From Streptomyces tsukubensis (GTDB lineage: Bacteria; Actinomycetota; Actinomycetes; Streptomycetales; Streptomycetaceae), in NCBI RefSeq assembly GCF_009296025.1, contig NZ_CP045178.1, positions 7,440,001 to 7,504,000 of the forward strand: a DNA stretch of 64,000 nt, read 5' to 3'. Positions 15,366 to 27,200 of the stretch are shown one piece after another. A program made the position numbers and the translations under genes. The notes below the pieces were generated by a model. It saw only the letters and a list, made by a program, of their open reading frames with translations. It did not search any database and was not told where the DNA came from. How positions within the stretch are numbered: the stretch's first letter is position 1; every line of letters begins with the position of its first letter.

Positions 15366-18300
15366 TCAGGTCGGGTTTCCCGTCATCCTGCGCAGCGGGG
15401 GGCGGCTCTCGGCGGCCGGGGCCCCGAGCCGGTCCGCCAACTGGGCGATCGTCGGATACCGGAAGACCGTACGGATGGACGACTTGACGCCGAGCGTGCG
15501 GTGCATACGGCCGACCAGCCTGCCCGCCATCAGTGAATTGACGCCGAGAGCCAGGTAATTGTCGTCGATGCCGATGCGCTCGACCTCAAGGACCTCGGCG
15601 AACAGCGCGCACAGAGCCTTCTCCCGCGCGGTCCTGCCCTCCCGGTACGCGCCTTCACCGGGCTCCGACTCCGGCTCGGGCAGGGCCGCGAGGTCCACCA
15701 CCCCGTCCGCCGTCAGCGGCAGCCGGTCCAAGGCCGTCACGGCGGCGGGCACCAGCGCGTCGGGCAGCCGACGGGCCAGGAACGCCCGTACCTCCGCCGC
15801 CTCGGCACCCCCGCCGTCGCGCCGAGGCACCACGTAGCAGTCGAGCACGGATTCCCCGCCACCGGCACCCTCGCGCGCCACGACCAGCGCCTGGGCCACC
15901 CCGGGGTGCGCGGCCAGGACCGCCTCGACATCGCAGGTGCGCACCCGGCGCCCACGCACTCGTGCCCTTACGCCCGCGTACACCGGCTCGCCCTCGCCGT
16001 TCCACCGCGCCGGAACGCCGGTACGGTACATCCGGGATCCTGGCGGACCGTAGGGGTCTGCGACGAACCGGGACGCGGCCGGTCCGGGATCGTCCGTCCC
16101 ACCGTCCGCCGCGGGGCCCGCGACGTACAGCTCGCCGACAGCGCCCACGGGCAGCGGCTGGAGCGCGGCGCCCAGCACATAGCGGGGCCCGCCGCCCGCG
16201 TAAGTGATCCGCGCGCCGGGGACGCACGCGCGGACGTACCGCAGGAGCGGGCCTGACGGGATGTCCCCGCTGAGCACCACCGCGCTCGCCCCGACCGTGC
16301 CGGGGGACCGGTCGAACACACCGGCCAGGAGCGGAGCGGTGGTGCTCACCACGGCCCCCTCCCACCCGGTGGGAGCCTCCGCCGACACCGGGTCGGCGAC
16401 CACGTCGACCACCGCTCCCGCGCACAGCCCCGCGAGGATCTCGAAGGCCGCGGCGTCCGCGCCCGGCGACGCGGCGATCAGCCGCGCACCGGGGCGGATA
16501 CCCGCACGCGCCGCGAACCCCCGCACCTCGCGGGCCAGCGCGTCGTGGCCGACGGCCACCCGGCCGACCGGGGGCGTACGGCGCAGGCACGCGGGCCACC
16601 GCGGCCCTACCGGAACCCCCGGCCCCCTGCTGTCCCCGGATTCGGCCTCCGCGACCTCCGCCGGGGTGAGCGTCAGGGTGGCGACCGCCGCCGAGTCCGC
16701 GTCGGCGGGTACGTACGCCGCACCCGACCTCAGCGTGCCGAGCAGCGCCACCGCCAGTCGCGCCGAACGCGGCACGGCGAGCGCGACCACGGACCCGGCC
16801 CCCACGCCCCTCCAGGACAGGAGACGCGCCAGCCGCCAGGCCCACGCGTCGAGCTCCCGGTACGTCAGCGACTCCTCCCCGCACACCGCGGCGGGCGCGT
16901 CGGGGGTGGCCGCCGCCCACCGGTCGAAGAGGGCGGTCACAGTCCGAGCCGGTCCGGCGTCGCTCGCGGACTCCGCTTCGAACCGGGCGCGTTCGTCCGC
17001 AGACAGCACATCCACCGCGTCCACCCGGGCGCCGGGGGAGGCCGCCATCTGACGCAGGATCGAACGGAACCGGGCCATCAGGGAACCGGCCGCCTCCTCG
17101 TCGTACGGACCGCGGTGGTACTGGAGGGTCAGCCGGTTCGGCTCCACGAACAGGGCCAGCGGGTAGTTCACCGTGCCCACCGACGTGACGCCCGTGACCT
17201 CGAAGGCCGAGGCCGAGGCCGCTGCGCTCCCGGCGCGGATCACCGGGTAGGACGGGTAGGACTGGAACACCAGCAGGGTGTCGAAGAGGGCGTCCACCCC
17301 CGCGGCCCGGTGGATCTCGGTCAGGCCGGTGTGGTGATGGTCCAGCAGCGCCGCCTGTCGGTCCCGCAACCCGGTCAGCAGCTCAGTCGCGGTCGTCCCC
17401 GCATCCAGGCGGGCGCGTACGGGAACGGTGTTGATGAAGAGCCCCACCATGGACTCCACACCCGTGAGCGCGCCGGGGCGCCCCGAGACGGTGGCACCGA
17501 ACACCACGTCGGGCCGGCCGGTCAGCGCACCGAGCAGCACCGCCCACGCACCTTGCACCAGCGAGTTCACCGTCACGCCCAGCTCCGCGCAGCACCGGGC
17601 CAGCCGCCGCACCTCCTCCTCGGGCAGCGGTACCGTGATCTCGCCCACCCCGGCGTCCCTGTCGGGCCGCGCGCCGAGCGGCGCCAGCAGGGTCGGCCCG
17701 TCCAGGCCGGCCAGCTCGGCGGCCCACGCGCGGGCCGCCCCCTCGGTGTCACGGCGCGCCAGCCATCCGAGGAAGTCGCGGAACCCGCGCACCGGTTCGA
17801 GGGCCGAGCCATTCCCACCCGAGTCGTAGAGCCGTCGCAGATCGTGGGCGAGCACCTGCTCCGACCATCCGTCGATGAGCGCGTGATGCGCGGTGAGGAC
17901 CAGCCGGGCACGGTCGGGGCCCAGCCGTACCAGTGCCATCCGCAGCAGTGGCGGCGCGGCCGGGTCGAACCGCTCGTCCCGGTCCTCTGCGAGGAACCGC
18001 CGCAGCGCCTCCTCCCCGTCGTCCTCCGGCAGGACGTCCATGAAGACCTCACGCCACGGCGGTTCGACACCGTCGACCACGAGCTGCACCGGATGGTCGG
18101 CGGAGTCGCGGACGAAGGCGACACGCAGACTGGCGTGCCGGTCGAGCAGGGCCCGGCCCGCCGCCCGCAGCCGGCCCGCGTCGACCGGGCCCGACAGGTG
18201 GAAGACCGTCTGCATCTGGTAGGTGTCGTGCCCGGTGTCGTCGAGCATCGACTCGAACAGCATCCCCGTCTGCGTCGACGTCGGCGGCCACACCTCCGAC

Positions 18301-20792
18301 AGGCCCGGATGGCGTCGACGCCACGCTTCGAGGTCGGCGGGGGCCACGGCCACCAGCGGGGCGGCCGGGGCCTCCTCCCGGCCCGCCGGGTCGGTCGCGG
18401 CGGCCACCTCCGCGACCGCGGCGACGGACCGCCGCTCCAGCAGCTCACGGGCGGTGATCCCGAAACCCCTGGCCCGTGCCCGCGTCACCACCTGGATCGC
18501 GCGCACGCTGTCGCCCCCCACCGCCAGGAAGTCGTCGTCGACGCCCACCTGTTCCCGGCCGAGCACGTCCGCGAAGACCTCCGCGAGGACCCGCTCCGCG
18601 GCTGTGCCGGGTGCCCGGTAGCCGGCTCCGGCGAAGACCGGCGCGGGCAGGTTGGCGCGGTCCAGCTTCCCGTTGGGCGTCAGCGGCAGGGCTTCCAGGA
18701 TCACGAACGCGCGCGGGACCATGTACTCGGGCAGCCGCCCGGCCGCCAGGGTCCGCAACTCGTCCTCGACCACTTGGGAGTTTCCTTCGGGCTCCGAGGG
18801 CACCGCGTAAGCGATCAGCCGGCCCTCGCGGGCCACCACCGCCGCGGACCGGACCGCCGGATGACCGCGCAGCACGGTCTCGATCTCGCCCAGCTCCACG
18901 CGCAACCCGTTCACCTTGACCTGGAAGTCCATCCGGCCCAGCAACTCGATCAGACCGTCCGGGCCGAACCGGGCCAGGTCCCCCGTGCGGTACAGGCGAT
19001 CGCTCACCCCGCCGTGCGACCAGTCGAAGAACCGCTCGGCGGTGCGCTCGGGCTGGTCCAGATAGCCGCGGGCCAGCCCCGTGCCCGCGAGGTACAGCTC
19101 GCCGGGCACACCGGGCGGCACCGGTCGCAGGGCACCGTCGAGTATGTACGCGCGCTGGTTGGCCATCGGGCGGCCGTACGGGATGCTCGGCCGGCCCGGG
19201 TCGACCGTGCCGACCTCGTGGATGGTCGAATGGATGGAAGCCTCCGTGGCCCCGCCCATCACGATGAAGCGCAGCCCAGGCGCGAGGGCACGGACCCGGT
19301 CGGGCAGTGGGACCGGCACCCAGTCGCCGCCGAGCATCGCCAGCCGCAGCCGGGGCAGCCGACGGCCGCCTGTCCGTTCCAGATGGTCGGTCAGGAGCCC
19401 CAGGAGGGCGGGCGCGGAGTTCCACACCGTGACACCGTGACCGGCCAGCAACTCCGCCCAGTGCGCGGGGTCCTTGATCCGCTCCGGCTCAGGGACCACC
19501 ACGGTCCCGCCCGCGAGCGTCATGCCGAGGAACTCGTACACGGACATGTCGAAGCTCGGCGACGACAGGGCCAGCACCGAGTCCCCGGGACCCACGCCGA
19601 AGCGGGTGTTGAGGTCGGCGAGGTTGTTCATCACCCCCCGGTGGCGCAGGGCGATCGGCTTGGGCGCGCCCGTGGAGCCCGAGGTGTGGATGATGTAGCA
19701 GAGATCGTCGGGGCCCGCGGTAACGCCGGGGGAGTACGGGGGCCGGGCGGCGAGCACGTCGGCGTCCCGGTCGAGCAGCACCAGGGGCCCGCCCGCACCC
19801 CCGTCGGGGAGGCGGGCGGCGAGCGCCTCGCGGCTGACCGTCACGGTGCACGCGGTGCCCTCGGCCATGGCGGTGAGCCGCCGCGCCGGATAGTCCGGGT
19901 CCAGCGGCACGTAAGCGCCGCCCGCCTTCAGGATGCCCAGCACCGCCACCAACAGGCCGGGCGAGCGGTCCAGGCACAGGCCGACCCGCGCGTCGGGGCC
20001 CACCCCGAGCGAACGCAGATGGTGGGCCAGGCGGTTCGCCTCGGCGTCGACCCGGCCGTAGCTCCACCGCTCGGAGCCGTGTACGACGGCGACGGCGTCG
20101 GGCGACCGATCGGCCCTGGCCTCGAACGCCTCGTGCAGTGGGGTGCCGTGCGGCAGATCGGCCTCCGTGCTGTTCCACTCCACCAGCACCTGACGCCGTT
20201 GGGCGTCGGTGAGCAGCCGCAGCGACTCCACCGGGCGGTCGGGGGACCGGGTCGCGTCCTCGATAAGCGTTCGGTAGTGGCCGAGCAGCCGCGTGGCCGT
20301 CGAGCGGTCGAACAAGGCGCCGTCGTAGTGGAGTTCCAGCGCGTCACCTCCGCGGACGCCCGTCCGCACCACCAGGTGGAGCTCCCCGGGGGACCCCGCT
20401 CGGGCCGGGGCCGCGCCGGGTGGAGCGAAACGGATACCGACCGGGGCGGCCTCCGGCAGGGGCCCGGCCCCGGCGCTGTGCGCCACGGACCTCAGTGTCG
20501 AACCGCCGGTGACCGACAGCAGGACATGCTCCGTGCGGCCCGACCGGTCCACCCGGTCGAGACCGATCCGCTCCTGACCCGTCAGGCGATGGAGGAGCGC
20601 GGCGAACCCGGCGAGGAGGAAGCCGTCCCGCTCGGCGCCGACGGCCGCGGTACCCGTCGTCAGCTCGGTACGTTCCACCGAGGAGCACCGGGGCGGTGTC
20701 CCCGGCACGCGTGGTCGGTCGGCCGGTACCAGTACCGGGGAAAACGCCGGGCGGGCGATGTCGGCGGTTTCCTGGCGGGGGGCACTCTTCAC
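15366..20792 (-). CDS. NRPS2: C-remnant / A-T-C-A*-T, second A domain degenerate
   Basis: 1808 residues. Residues 1 to about 210 match only the C-terminal half of a condensation domain and have no HHxxxDG. A1 spans about 210-740 (HTSGSTGAPK, MGGATEASI, YRTGDLARF, LTPNGKLDR); the pocket reads about D-M-Y-N-M-G-M-I-H, distantly like the cysteine code D-L-Y-N. T1 is VGGDSVRAIQ (about 760). A full C domain has TAHHALIDG (about 970). The second A domain (about 1310-1700) lacks the A3 loop entirely, has YRTGVPARW in place of YRTGD, no recognisable A8, and ADGVVD instead of NGKxD, so it cannot adenylate. T2 keeps Ser in LGVNSLMA. GTG start at 20792 follows AGGAACAGGAAA. It is divergent from NRPS1 and probably acts before it. 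Confidence 0.88.
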   Translation of the reverse strand: MKSAPRQETADIARPAFSPVLVPADRPRVPGTPPRCSSVERTELTTGTAAVGAERDGFLLAGFAALLHRLTGQERIGLDRVDRSGRTEHVLLSVTGGSTLRSVAHSAGAGPLPEAAPVGIRFAPPGAAPARAGSPGELHLVVRTGVRGGDALELHYDGALFDRSTATRLLGHYRTLIEDATRSPDRPVESLRLLTDAQRRQVLVEWNSTEADLPHGTPLHEAFEARADRSPDAVAVVHGSERWSYGRVDAEANRLAHHLRSLGVGPDARVGLCLDRSPGLLVAVLGILKAGGAYVPLDPDYPARRLTAMAEGTACTVTVSREALAARLPDGGAGGPLVLLDRDADVLAARPPYSPGVTAGPDDLCYIIHTSGSTGAPKPIALRHRGVMNNLADLNTRFGVGPGDSVLALSSPSFDMSVYEFLGMTLAGGTVVVPEPERIKDPAHWAELLAGHGVTVWNSAPALLGLLTDHLERTGGRRLPRLRLAMLGGDWVPVPLPDRVRALAPGLRFIVMGGATEASIHSTIHEVGTVDPGRPSIPYGRPMANQRAYILDGALRPVPPGVPGELYLAGTGLARGYLDQPERTAERFFDWSHGGVSDRLYRTGDLARFGPDGLIELLGRMDFQVKVNGLRVELGEIETVLRGHPAVRSAAVVAREGRLIAYAVPSEPEGNSQVVEDELRTLAAGRLPEYMVPRAFVILEALPLTPNGKLDRANLPAPVFAGAGYRAPGTAAERVLAEVFADVLGREQVGVDDDFLAVGGDSVRAIQVVTRARARGFGITARELLERRSVAAVAEVAAATDPAGREEAPAAPLVAVAPADLEAWRRRHPGLSEVWPPTSTQTGMLFESMLDDTGHDTYQMQTVFHLSGPVDAGRLRAAGRALLDRHASLRVAFVRDSADHPVQLVVDGVEPPWREVFMDVLPEDDGEEALRRFLAEDRDERFDPAAPPLLRMALVRLGPDRARLVLTAHHALIDGWSEQVLAHDLRRLYDSGGNGSALEPVRGFRDFLGWLARRDTEGAARAWAAELAGLDGPTLLAPLGARPDRDAGVGEITVPLPEEEVRRLARCCAELGVTVNSLVQGAWAVLLGALTGRPDVVFGATVSGRPGALTGVESMVGLFINTVPVRARLDAGTTATELLTGLRDRQAALLDHHHTGLTEIHRAAGVDALFDTLLVFQSYPSYPVIRAGSAAASASAFEVTGVTSVGTVNYPLALFVEPNRLTLQYHRGPYDEEAAGSLMARFRSILRQMAASPGARVDAVDVLSADERARFEAESASDAGPARTVTALFDRWAAATPDAPAAVCGEESLTYRELDAWAWRLARLLSWRGVGAGSVVALAVPRSARLAVALLGTLRSGAAYVPADADSAAVATLTLTPAEVAEAESGDSRGPGVPVGPRWPACLRRTPPVGRVAVGHDALAREVRGFAARAGIRPGARLIAASPGADAAAFEILAGLCAGAVVDVVADPVSAEAPTGWEGAVVSTTAPLLAGVFDRSPGTVGASAVVLSGDIPSGPLLRYVRACVPGARITYAGGGPRYVLGAALQPLPVGAVGELYVAGPAADGGTDDPGPAASRFVADPYGPPGSRMYRTGVPARWNGEGEPVYAGVRARVRGRRVRTCDVEAVLAAHPGVAQALVVAREGAGGGESVLDCYVVPRRDGGGAEAAEVRAFLARRLPDALVPAAVTALDRLPLTADGVVDLAALPEPESEPGEGAYREGRTAREKALCALFAEVLEVERIGIDDNYLALGVNSLMAGRLVGRMHRTLGVKSSIRTVFRYPTIAQLADRLGAPAAESRPPLRRMTGNPT

Positions 20793-21239
20793 TTTCCTGT
20801 TCCTCTCGCGAACGGGGTACGCACAAGCGCGCCGGCGTTCATCGGATCAAGCTCCTGATTTCCAGGGGGCTCCTGGAGCGGGGCGATCGGGGCGATCGGG
20901 GCGTTGGGAAAGGGCATCTGTGTGGATTCACTGATCGTTATACCGTACTGTTCCGCAGTGTCCAACCGGGCTTTGCCCCAGCCGGTGATCCGTCCCGTCA
21001 ACGGGACAGATCACCCCGCTGAACGGCTGCTACGGTGCGTCGAGCCACTTCGGGGCGTACGCCAGGGACCCTGATCATCGGCGCTCACCAGTATGTCGTT
21101 CGCCTGTCGGGGCGTGAATATCCAGCGGTTTCCGCGGTGAATTGAAGGATTCGGGCACGAGCCCTGCCGCGGAGTGCGTCGCCATGCCCGGAATCGGGTG
21201 CTCCAGTTCGCGAAGAGATGACCAGGGGAGTAGAGAAGA
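20793..21239. promoter_or_regulatory. Divergent promoter region between NRPS2 and NRPS1
   Basis: 447 non-coding bases controlling both assembly lines. GGGGCGATC repeats occur at about 20879-20900. A TTATACC stretch near 20938-20945 is the most -10-like element seen. A long hyphenated palindrome lies at 20984-21015 (separate entry). The NRPS1 ribosome site AGGGGAG is about 12 bases before ATG 21240. Confidence 0.55.
20984..21015. promoter_or_regulatory. 15-bp inverted repeat, candidate operator
   Basis: Left arm GGTGATCCGTCCCGT and right arm ACGGGACAGATCACC, with a two-base CA centre, match at 14 of 15 positions. It is placed between the divergent NRPS starts, with no T-run following, so an operator is more likely than a terminator. 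Candidate readers are the LmbU-type or other dimeric regulators of the cluster; no direct evidence. Confidence 0.6.
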
Positions 21240-24200
21240 ATGATCCCGTTGTCGTTTGCGCAGCGCCGCCTTTGGTTCCTTCAGCAGTTCGAGGGGATTT
21301 CCGCGACCTACAACATTCCGGTGGCGCTGCGTTTCGCGGGCGCGTTGGACCCGGCGGTGCTGGTGGCCTCCCTGCGGGACGTGATCGCACGGCACGAGAG
21401 CCTGCGGACACTCTTCGTCCAGGACACCGACGGCAACCCGTTCCAACAGGTCGTCCCCGCCGACGAGGTGGAGTTCGACGTCCCGGTCCACGGGATCACG
21501 CCGGACGAGGTGGACGACGCCGTGGCGCGGGTGGCGGGACATCGGTTCGACCTGTCGTCGCGGGTGCCGATCCGCGCGGAGCTCTTCCGGTGCGGCCCCG
21601 ACACGCACGTGCTGGCGCTGGTGATGCACCACAGTGCCGTCGACGGCGAGTCGATGGGCCCGCTCGTACGGGACTTGTCGGCCGCGTACACCGCGCGCCT
21701 CGCCGGGGGTGAGCCGCAGTGGGAGGAACTGCCTGTCCAGTACACGGACTACGCCCTGTGGCAGCGGGAGGTGCTGGGCGACGAGAGCGATCCCCACAGC
21801 GAACTGTCCGGCCAACTCGCCTACTGGAAGGAAGAGTTGTCGGGCGCCCCGCAACCTCTGACACCACCGGCCGACCATGTCAGGCCCCCCGTGCCCAGCC
21901 ATGAGGGCGGCCTTGTGGAGTTCGCGGTGGAACCCGCGGACTGGGCTGCCGTCGAGCGACTGGCCCGTGCCCACGAGGCCTCGCCCCCCATGGTGTTGCA
22001 GGCGGCCCTGGCGGTGCTCCTGTCGCGGCTGGGGTGTGGTGACGATGTGTCGATCGGTTCGCCGATCGCGGGGCGGGCGGACGAGGCTCTGGCGGATCTG
22101 GTGGGGTTCTTCGTCAATACGTGGGTGCTGCGGGTGGATCTGTCGGGCAATCCGACGTTCGAGGAGGTCCTGTGCCGTGTGCGGGACAAGGCCCTGTCCG
22201 CCTACGACCACCAGGACGCGCCCTTCGACCGGCTCGTGGAGACCCTGAACCCGGAGCGGTCGAGCGCGTACCACCCGCTGTTCCAGGTCATGTTCGCGTG
22301 GCAGGAGACGGCCCGCGTCTCCTTCGAACTGCCCGGAGTCCGGGCCGAGCTGACCCCGGTGCCCACGGGGACGGCCAAGTTCGACCTGGACTTCAGCTTC
22401 GGTCTTGATGCCGCAGGGCTGGGCTTGGAGGGTTATGTGGAGTATGCGACGGATTTGTTTGATCGTGGTGGTGTTGAGGTGTTGGTGGGGCGGTTTGTGC
22501 GGGTGTTGCGGGGGGTGGTGGGTGATCCGGGTGTGCGGGTGGGTGGTGTTGAGGTGTTGGGGGAGGTGGAGCGGGAGTGGTTGGTGCGGGGGGTGAATGA
22601 TACGGCGGTGGGTTTGCCGGTGGGTTTGACGCTCGGGGGTCTGGTGGAGCGTCGGGTGGTGGTGGATCCGGGTGCTGTGGCTGTGGTGTGTGGTGATGTG
22701 TGGTTGTCGTACGGGGAGTTGAACGCGCGGGCGAATCGGTTGGCGCGTGAGTTGGTGGGGCGTGGGGTGGGTCCGGAGTCGTTGGTGGGGGTGGCTCTTC
22801 CTCGGTCGGTGGATTTGGTGGTGGGGTTGCTGGGGGTGTTGAAGTCGGGTGCGGGGTATGTGCCGATTGATCCTCGGTATCCGAGTGGGCGGTTGGGGTT
22901 GGTGTTGTCGGAGGCCTGTCCGCGGTGGTTGTTGACGGACGGGGTGACGGCGGGTGGGTTGCCGGGTGGGGATGTTCCTCGGTTGTTGCTGGATGGTTTG
23001 GATCTGTCGTCGGGTGATGGTTCGGATTTGAGGGCCGGGGAGCTGTCGGGTGTGCTGCGGCCGGACAATGTCGCGTATGTGATGTACACCTCCGGGTCCA
23101 CCGGTGTCCCCAAGGGCGTGACCATCACCCACGCCGGTGTACTGAACGACGCGTTCTCGCTGGCCGCGACCGTGGGCCTCACGTCCCGCTCCCGCATGCT
23201 CTTCGCCACCTCCGTCAACTTCGACGTGTCGGCCTTCGAGGTGTTCAGCGCCCTGGCCGTCGGCGCCACCGTGGAAGTCGTACGCGATGTGCTCGAACTG
23301 GCCGAGCGCGACCGCTGGGAGGGCAGCGTGATCAGCGCCGTCCCCTCGGTCTTCGGTGAACTGGTGGACGAGATCGCCGACCGGATCAGCGTCGAGACGG
23401 TCGTCTTCGCCGGAGAGGTGCTGACCTCGTCGTTCGTCGAGCGGATCCGGGCCGTACTGCCCGGAGTCCGCGTCGTCAACGGATACGGGCAGAGCGAGAG
23501 CTTCTACGCGACCGCCTTCGAACTCGCGCCCTCCGCCGTCTGGGACGGGTCCGGCAACGTGCCGATCGGTGGGCCGTTGGGCAATATGCGGGTCTATGTG
23601 CTGGGTTCGGGTCTCGCTCCGGTGGCGAGGGGTGTGGTGGGTGAGCTGTATGTGGCCGGTGCGGTGGGTCGTGGTTATCACGGGCGTTCGGGGCTGACGG
23701 CCGAGCGGTTCGTGGCCGATCCCTTCGGGCCCGCGGGTGAGCGCATGTACCGCACCGGGGACCTCGCGCGCTGGACCGTCGACGGCCGGCTCGAATGCGT
23801 GGGCCGAGCGGACTCCCAGGTCAAACTGCGCGGACTGCGCATCGAGCCCGCCGAGGTGGAGGCGGCGCTGGCCGCTCACCCCGGCGTGGCCGCCGCCGTG
23901 GCCGTGGTCCGCGAGGGGCGCGGGGCGGCGGGCAGGCAACTCGTGGGCTATCTGGTCCCCGCCCACGGGGTGGGTTCGGGTGATCCGGATTTGCGTGCGG
24001 GTGTGGATGTGGCTGAGGTGCGGGGGTTTGTGGCGGAGCGGTTGCCGGAGTACATGGTGCCTTCGGTGTTGGTGGTGTTGGAGCGGCTGCCGTTGGATGT
24101 GAATGGGAAGGTGGATCGGGGGTCGTTGCCGGCTCCGGAGTATGTGGTGGGGGAGTACCGGGGGCCGGGTTCGGTGGTGGAGGAGGTTCTGGCGTCGGTG

Positions 24201-27200
24201 TTCGCGCAGGTGCTGGGGTTGGACCGGGTGGGGGTGGATGACGATTTCTTCGCGGTCGGCGGGGACAGTATCCGGTCGATCCAGGTGGTGGCGCGGGCGC
24301 GTGGGCGGGGTGTGGAGGTGAGTCCTCGGCAGGTTTTCGAGGCGCGGACGGTGGCGGGGCTGGCGGCTGTGGCGCGTGCGGAGCGGGGGGTGGTGCTGGA
24401 GGAGTTGGCGGGTGGTGGTGTGGGGTCGATGCCGTTGCTTCCTGCCGCCGCGCATCTTCTGGCGTTGGGGGGTGGTGTGGGCAGGTTCTCGATGTCGGCG
24501 CTGCTGGATCTGCCGGTGGGGATCGACGCGTCGGGGTTGGCGGCGACCTTGCGGGCGGTGCTGGACCGGCACGACGTACTGCGCTCCCGGCTGGTCACCG
24601 AGGACGGTGTGACCGTCCTGCGGGTGGGGCCGCCGGGTGCGGTGCCTGTCGAGGGTCTGATACGCCGGGTCGTCGGCGACGGCACCGGCACCGGGAACGA
24701 GAGCGGGGACAGGAACGGGGACGGGAGCGGGGACGGGAGCGGGTGGCGTGCGGCGGTCACCCGCGAGATGAATGCCGCCATGGGTCGGTTGGATCCGTTC
24801 GGTGGGGTGATGGCGCAGTTCGTCTGGTTCGATGCGGGGCCTTCGGTGGCGGGGCGGTTGTTGTTGGTTCTGCATCATTTGGTGGTGGATGGGGTGTCGT
24901 GGCGGGTTCTGTTGCCGGATCTGGCGGCGGCGTGGGTGCGGGTGTGTTCGGGTGGGGAGGTGGTGTTGCCGGGGGTGGGGACGTCGGTGCGTCGTTGGGC
25001 TCATGCGTTGGCGGAGGAGGCGTGTGGTGAGCTTCGGGTGGGTGAGCTGGGTCGGTGGGAGGAGGTGTTGCGGGGGTCCGATGTTGTGGTGGGGTGGCGT
25101 CGGCCGGATCCGGTGGTGGACACGATGGGGACTCTTGACTCGGTGCGGGTGGAGGTGCCTGTTGGGGTGACTGAGGTGTTGTTGACGCGGCTTCCGGCGG
25201 TTTTCCGGGGCGGGGTGAATGACGGTCTGTTGGCGGCGTTGGTGATGGCGGTGGCGAAGTGGCGTCCGGGTGGGGGGAGTTCGCTGTTGGTGCGGTTGGA
25301 GGGGCATGGTCGGGAGGAGGTGGTGGTGCCGGGTGCGGATCTGTCGCGGACGGTGGGCTGGTTCACGAGTATGTTCCCGGTGCGGTTGGAGGTGGCGGGG
25401 TTTGATCTGGAGGAGGCGTTCGCGGGCGGGGATGCGGCGGGTGCGGTGGTGAAGGCGGTCAAGGAGCAGTTGTTGGCCGTGCCGGACAAGGGGGTCGGTT
25501 ACGGGTTGCTGCGGTATCTCAATGGTGCGGCGGGGCGGGTGTTGGGGGCGTATCCGGAGCCGCAGGTGGGGTTCAATTATTTGGGTCGGTTCTCGGCTTC
25601 GGACATGCCGGAGGAGTTGCGGGGGGTGGGGTTCGGTCAGGTGCTGGAGTGGGATGACGGGGGTGGGGTGTTTGACGCGGATATGCCGGTGTTGTCGGCG
25701 TTGGAGATTAATTCGTTTGTTGCCGACAGGGGGCGGGGGCCGTGTCTGGAGGCGGTGTTCGGGTTTCCTTCGGGGGTGTTGGGTCGGGAGGATGTCGCTG
25801 GGTTGGCCGGGTGGTGGCGGGCGGCGTTGACGGCGTTGGCCGGGCATGTCGGTGGGCCGGGTGCGGGTGGGCTTACGCCGTCCGATCTGCCGTTGGTCCG
25901 TGTGGGGCAGGGGCGGATTCTGGGTTGGGAGCGGGTCTGTCCGGGGTTGGTGGATGTGTGGCCGTTGACGCCGTTGCAGTCGGGTCTGCTTTTTCACAGC
26001 AGGTTCACGGATGCGCCGGTCGATGCCTATCAGGTGCAGTTGGTGTTCCATCTCTCGGGTGTGGTGGATGCCGGGCGGATGCGTGCCGCGGGTCAGGCCC
26101 TGCTCGATCGTCACGCCACACTCCGTTCCGCCTTCCACCCCGACGCCGACGGATGGGTCCAACTCGTGCCCCGGAGGGCCGCGTTGCCCTGGAAGGAACA
26201 CGACCTGCGGCAGCTGTCCCCCGACCGGCGGACCTCGGCACTGGAGCAACTGCTCGCCGATGATCATCGCGTGCACTTCGACCCGGCGTGCCCGCCGTTG
26301 CTGCGGCTCGCGCTCGTGCGGTTGGACGACGACTCCTCCGAGCTGGTCCTCACCGCCCACCATGTGCTCTTCGACGGGTGGTCCATCCCTCTGTTGCTTC
26401 AGGATCTGCTCAGGCTCTACGGGTCGGGCGGTGACCCCGGATCGCTGCCCGCCGTCCGGGGTCATAGGGACTTCCTGGCCTGGCTGGCCGAGCAGGACCG
26501 GGACGCCGCGGCCCGCGCCTGGGCCGAGGAACTCGACGGCGTCGACGAACCCACCCTCCTCGCCCCCGGCGCGGCCACCGCCCCGGCGCAAGCCGATTTC
26601 CGGCAGGTCGAGGTGGCTCTCCCCGCAGCGGAGGCCCGACGCCTCGCGTCGCGCGCGGCAGAGCTGGGTATCACCGTGAACACGTTCGTGCAGGGTGGCT
26701 GGGCGCTCCTGCTCGGCCGGTTGACCGGCCGTCAGGACGTGGTGTTCGGTGCGACGGTCTCCGGCCGCCCCGCCGAGCTGCACGGCGTGGACACCATGGT
26801 CGGCATGTTCATCAACACCCTGCCGGTGCGTGTCGTGCTCGACCCCTCCGCCACGGTGGCAGAACTGCTGACCACGCTCCAGAGCCACCAGGCGGCGCTG
26901 CTGGACCACCACCACCACGGGCTGGCGGACATCCAGCGCGCCACCGGGCTCCCGGCACTCTTCGACACCCTCGTCGTCTTCGAGTCCTACCCCATCGACC
27001 AGAGCGCCCTGTCCGAGGCGGGCGGCGAAGCGGGCATCACCTGCACCGGCATCCGGCCGTTCGCGGGCACGCACTACCCGCTCACCGTGACCGCGGACCT
27101 CACCGGGCATCTGAAGCTCGCCCTGGAGTACAAGCCCGAGGTCTTCGACCGGGCGCACGTCGAGGAGATCGCGGAGCGCTACCTGCACGTCCTGCGTGCA

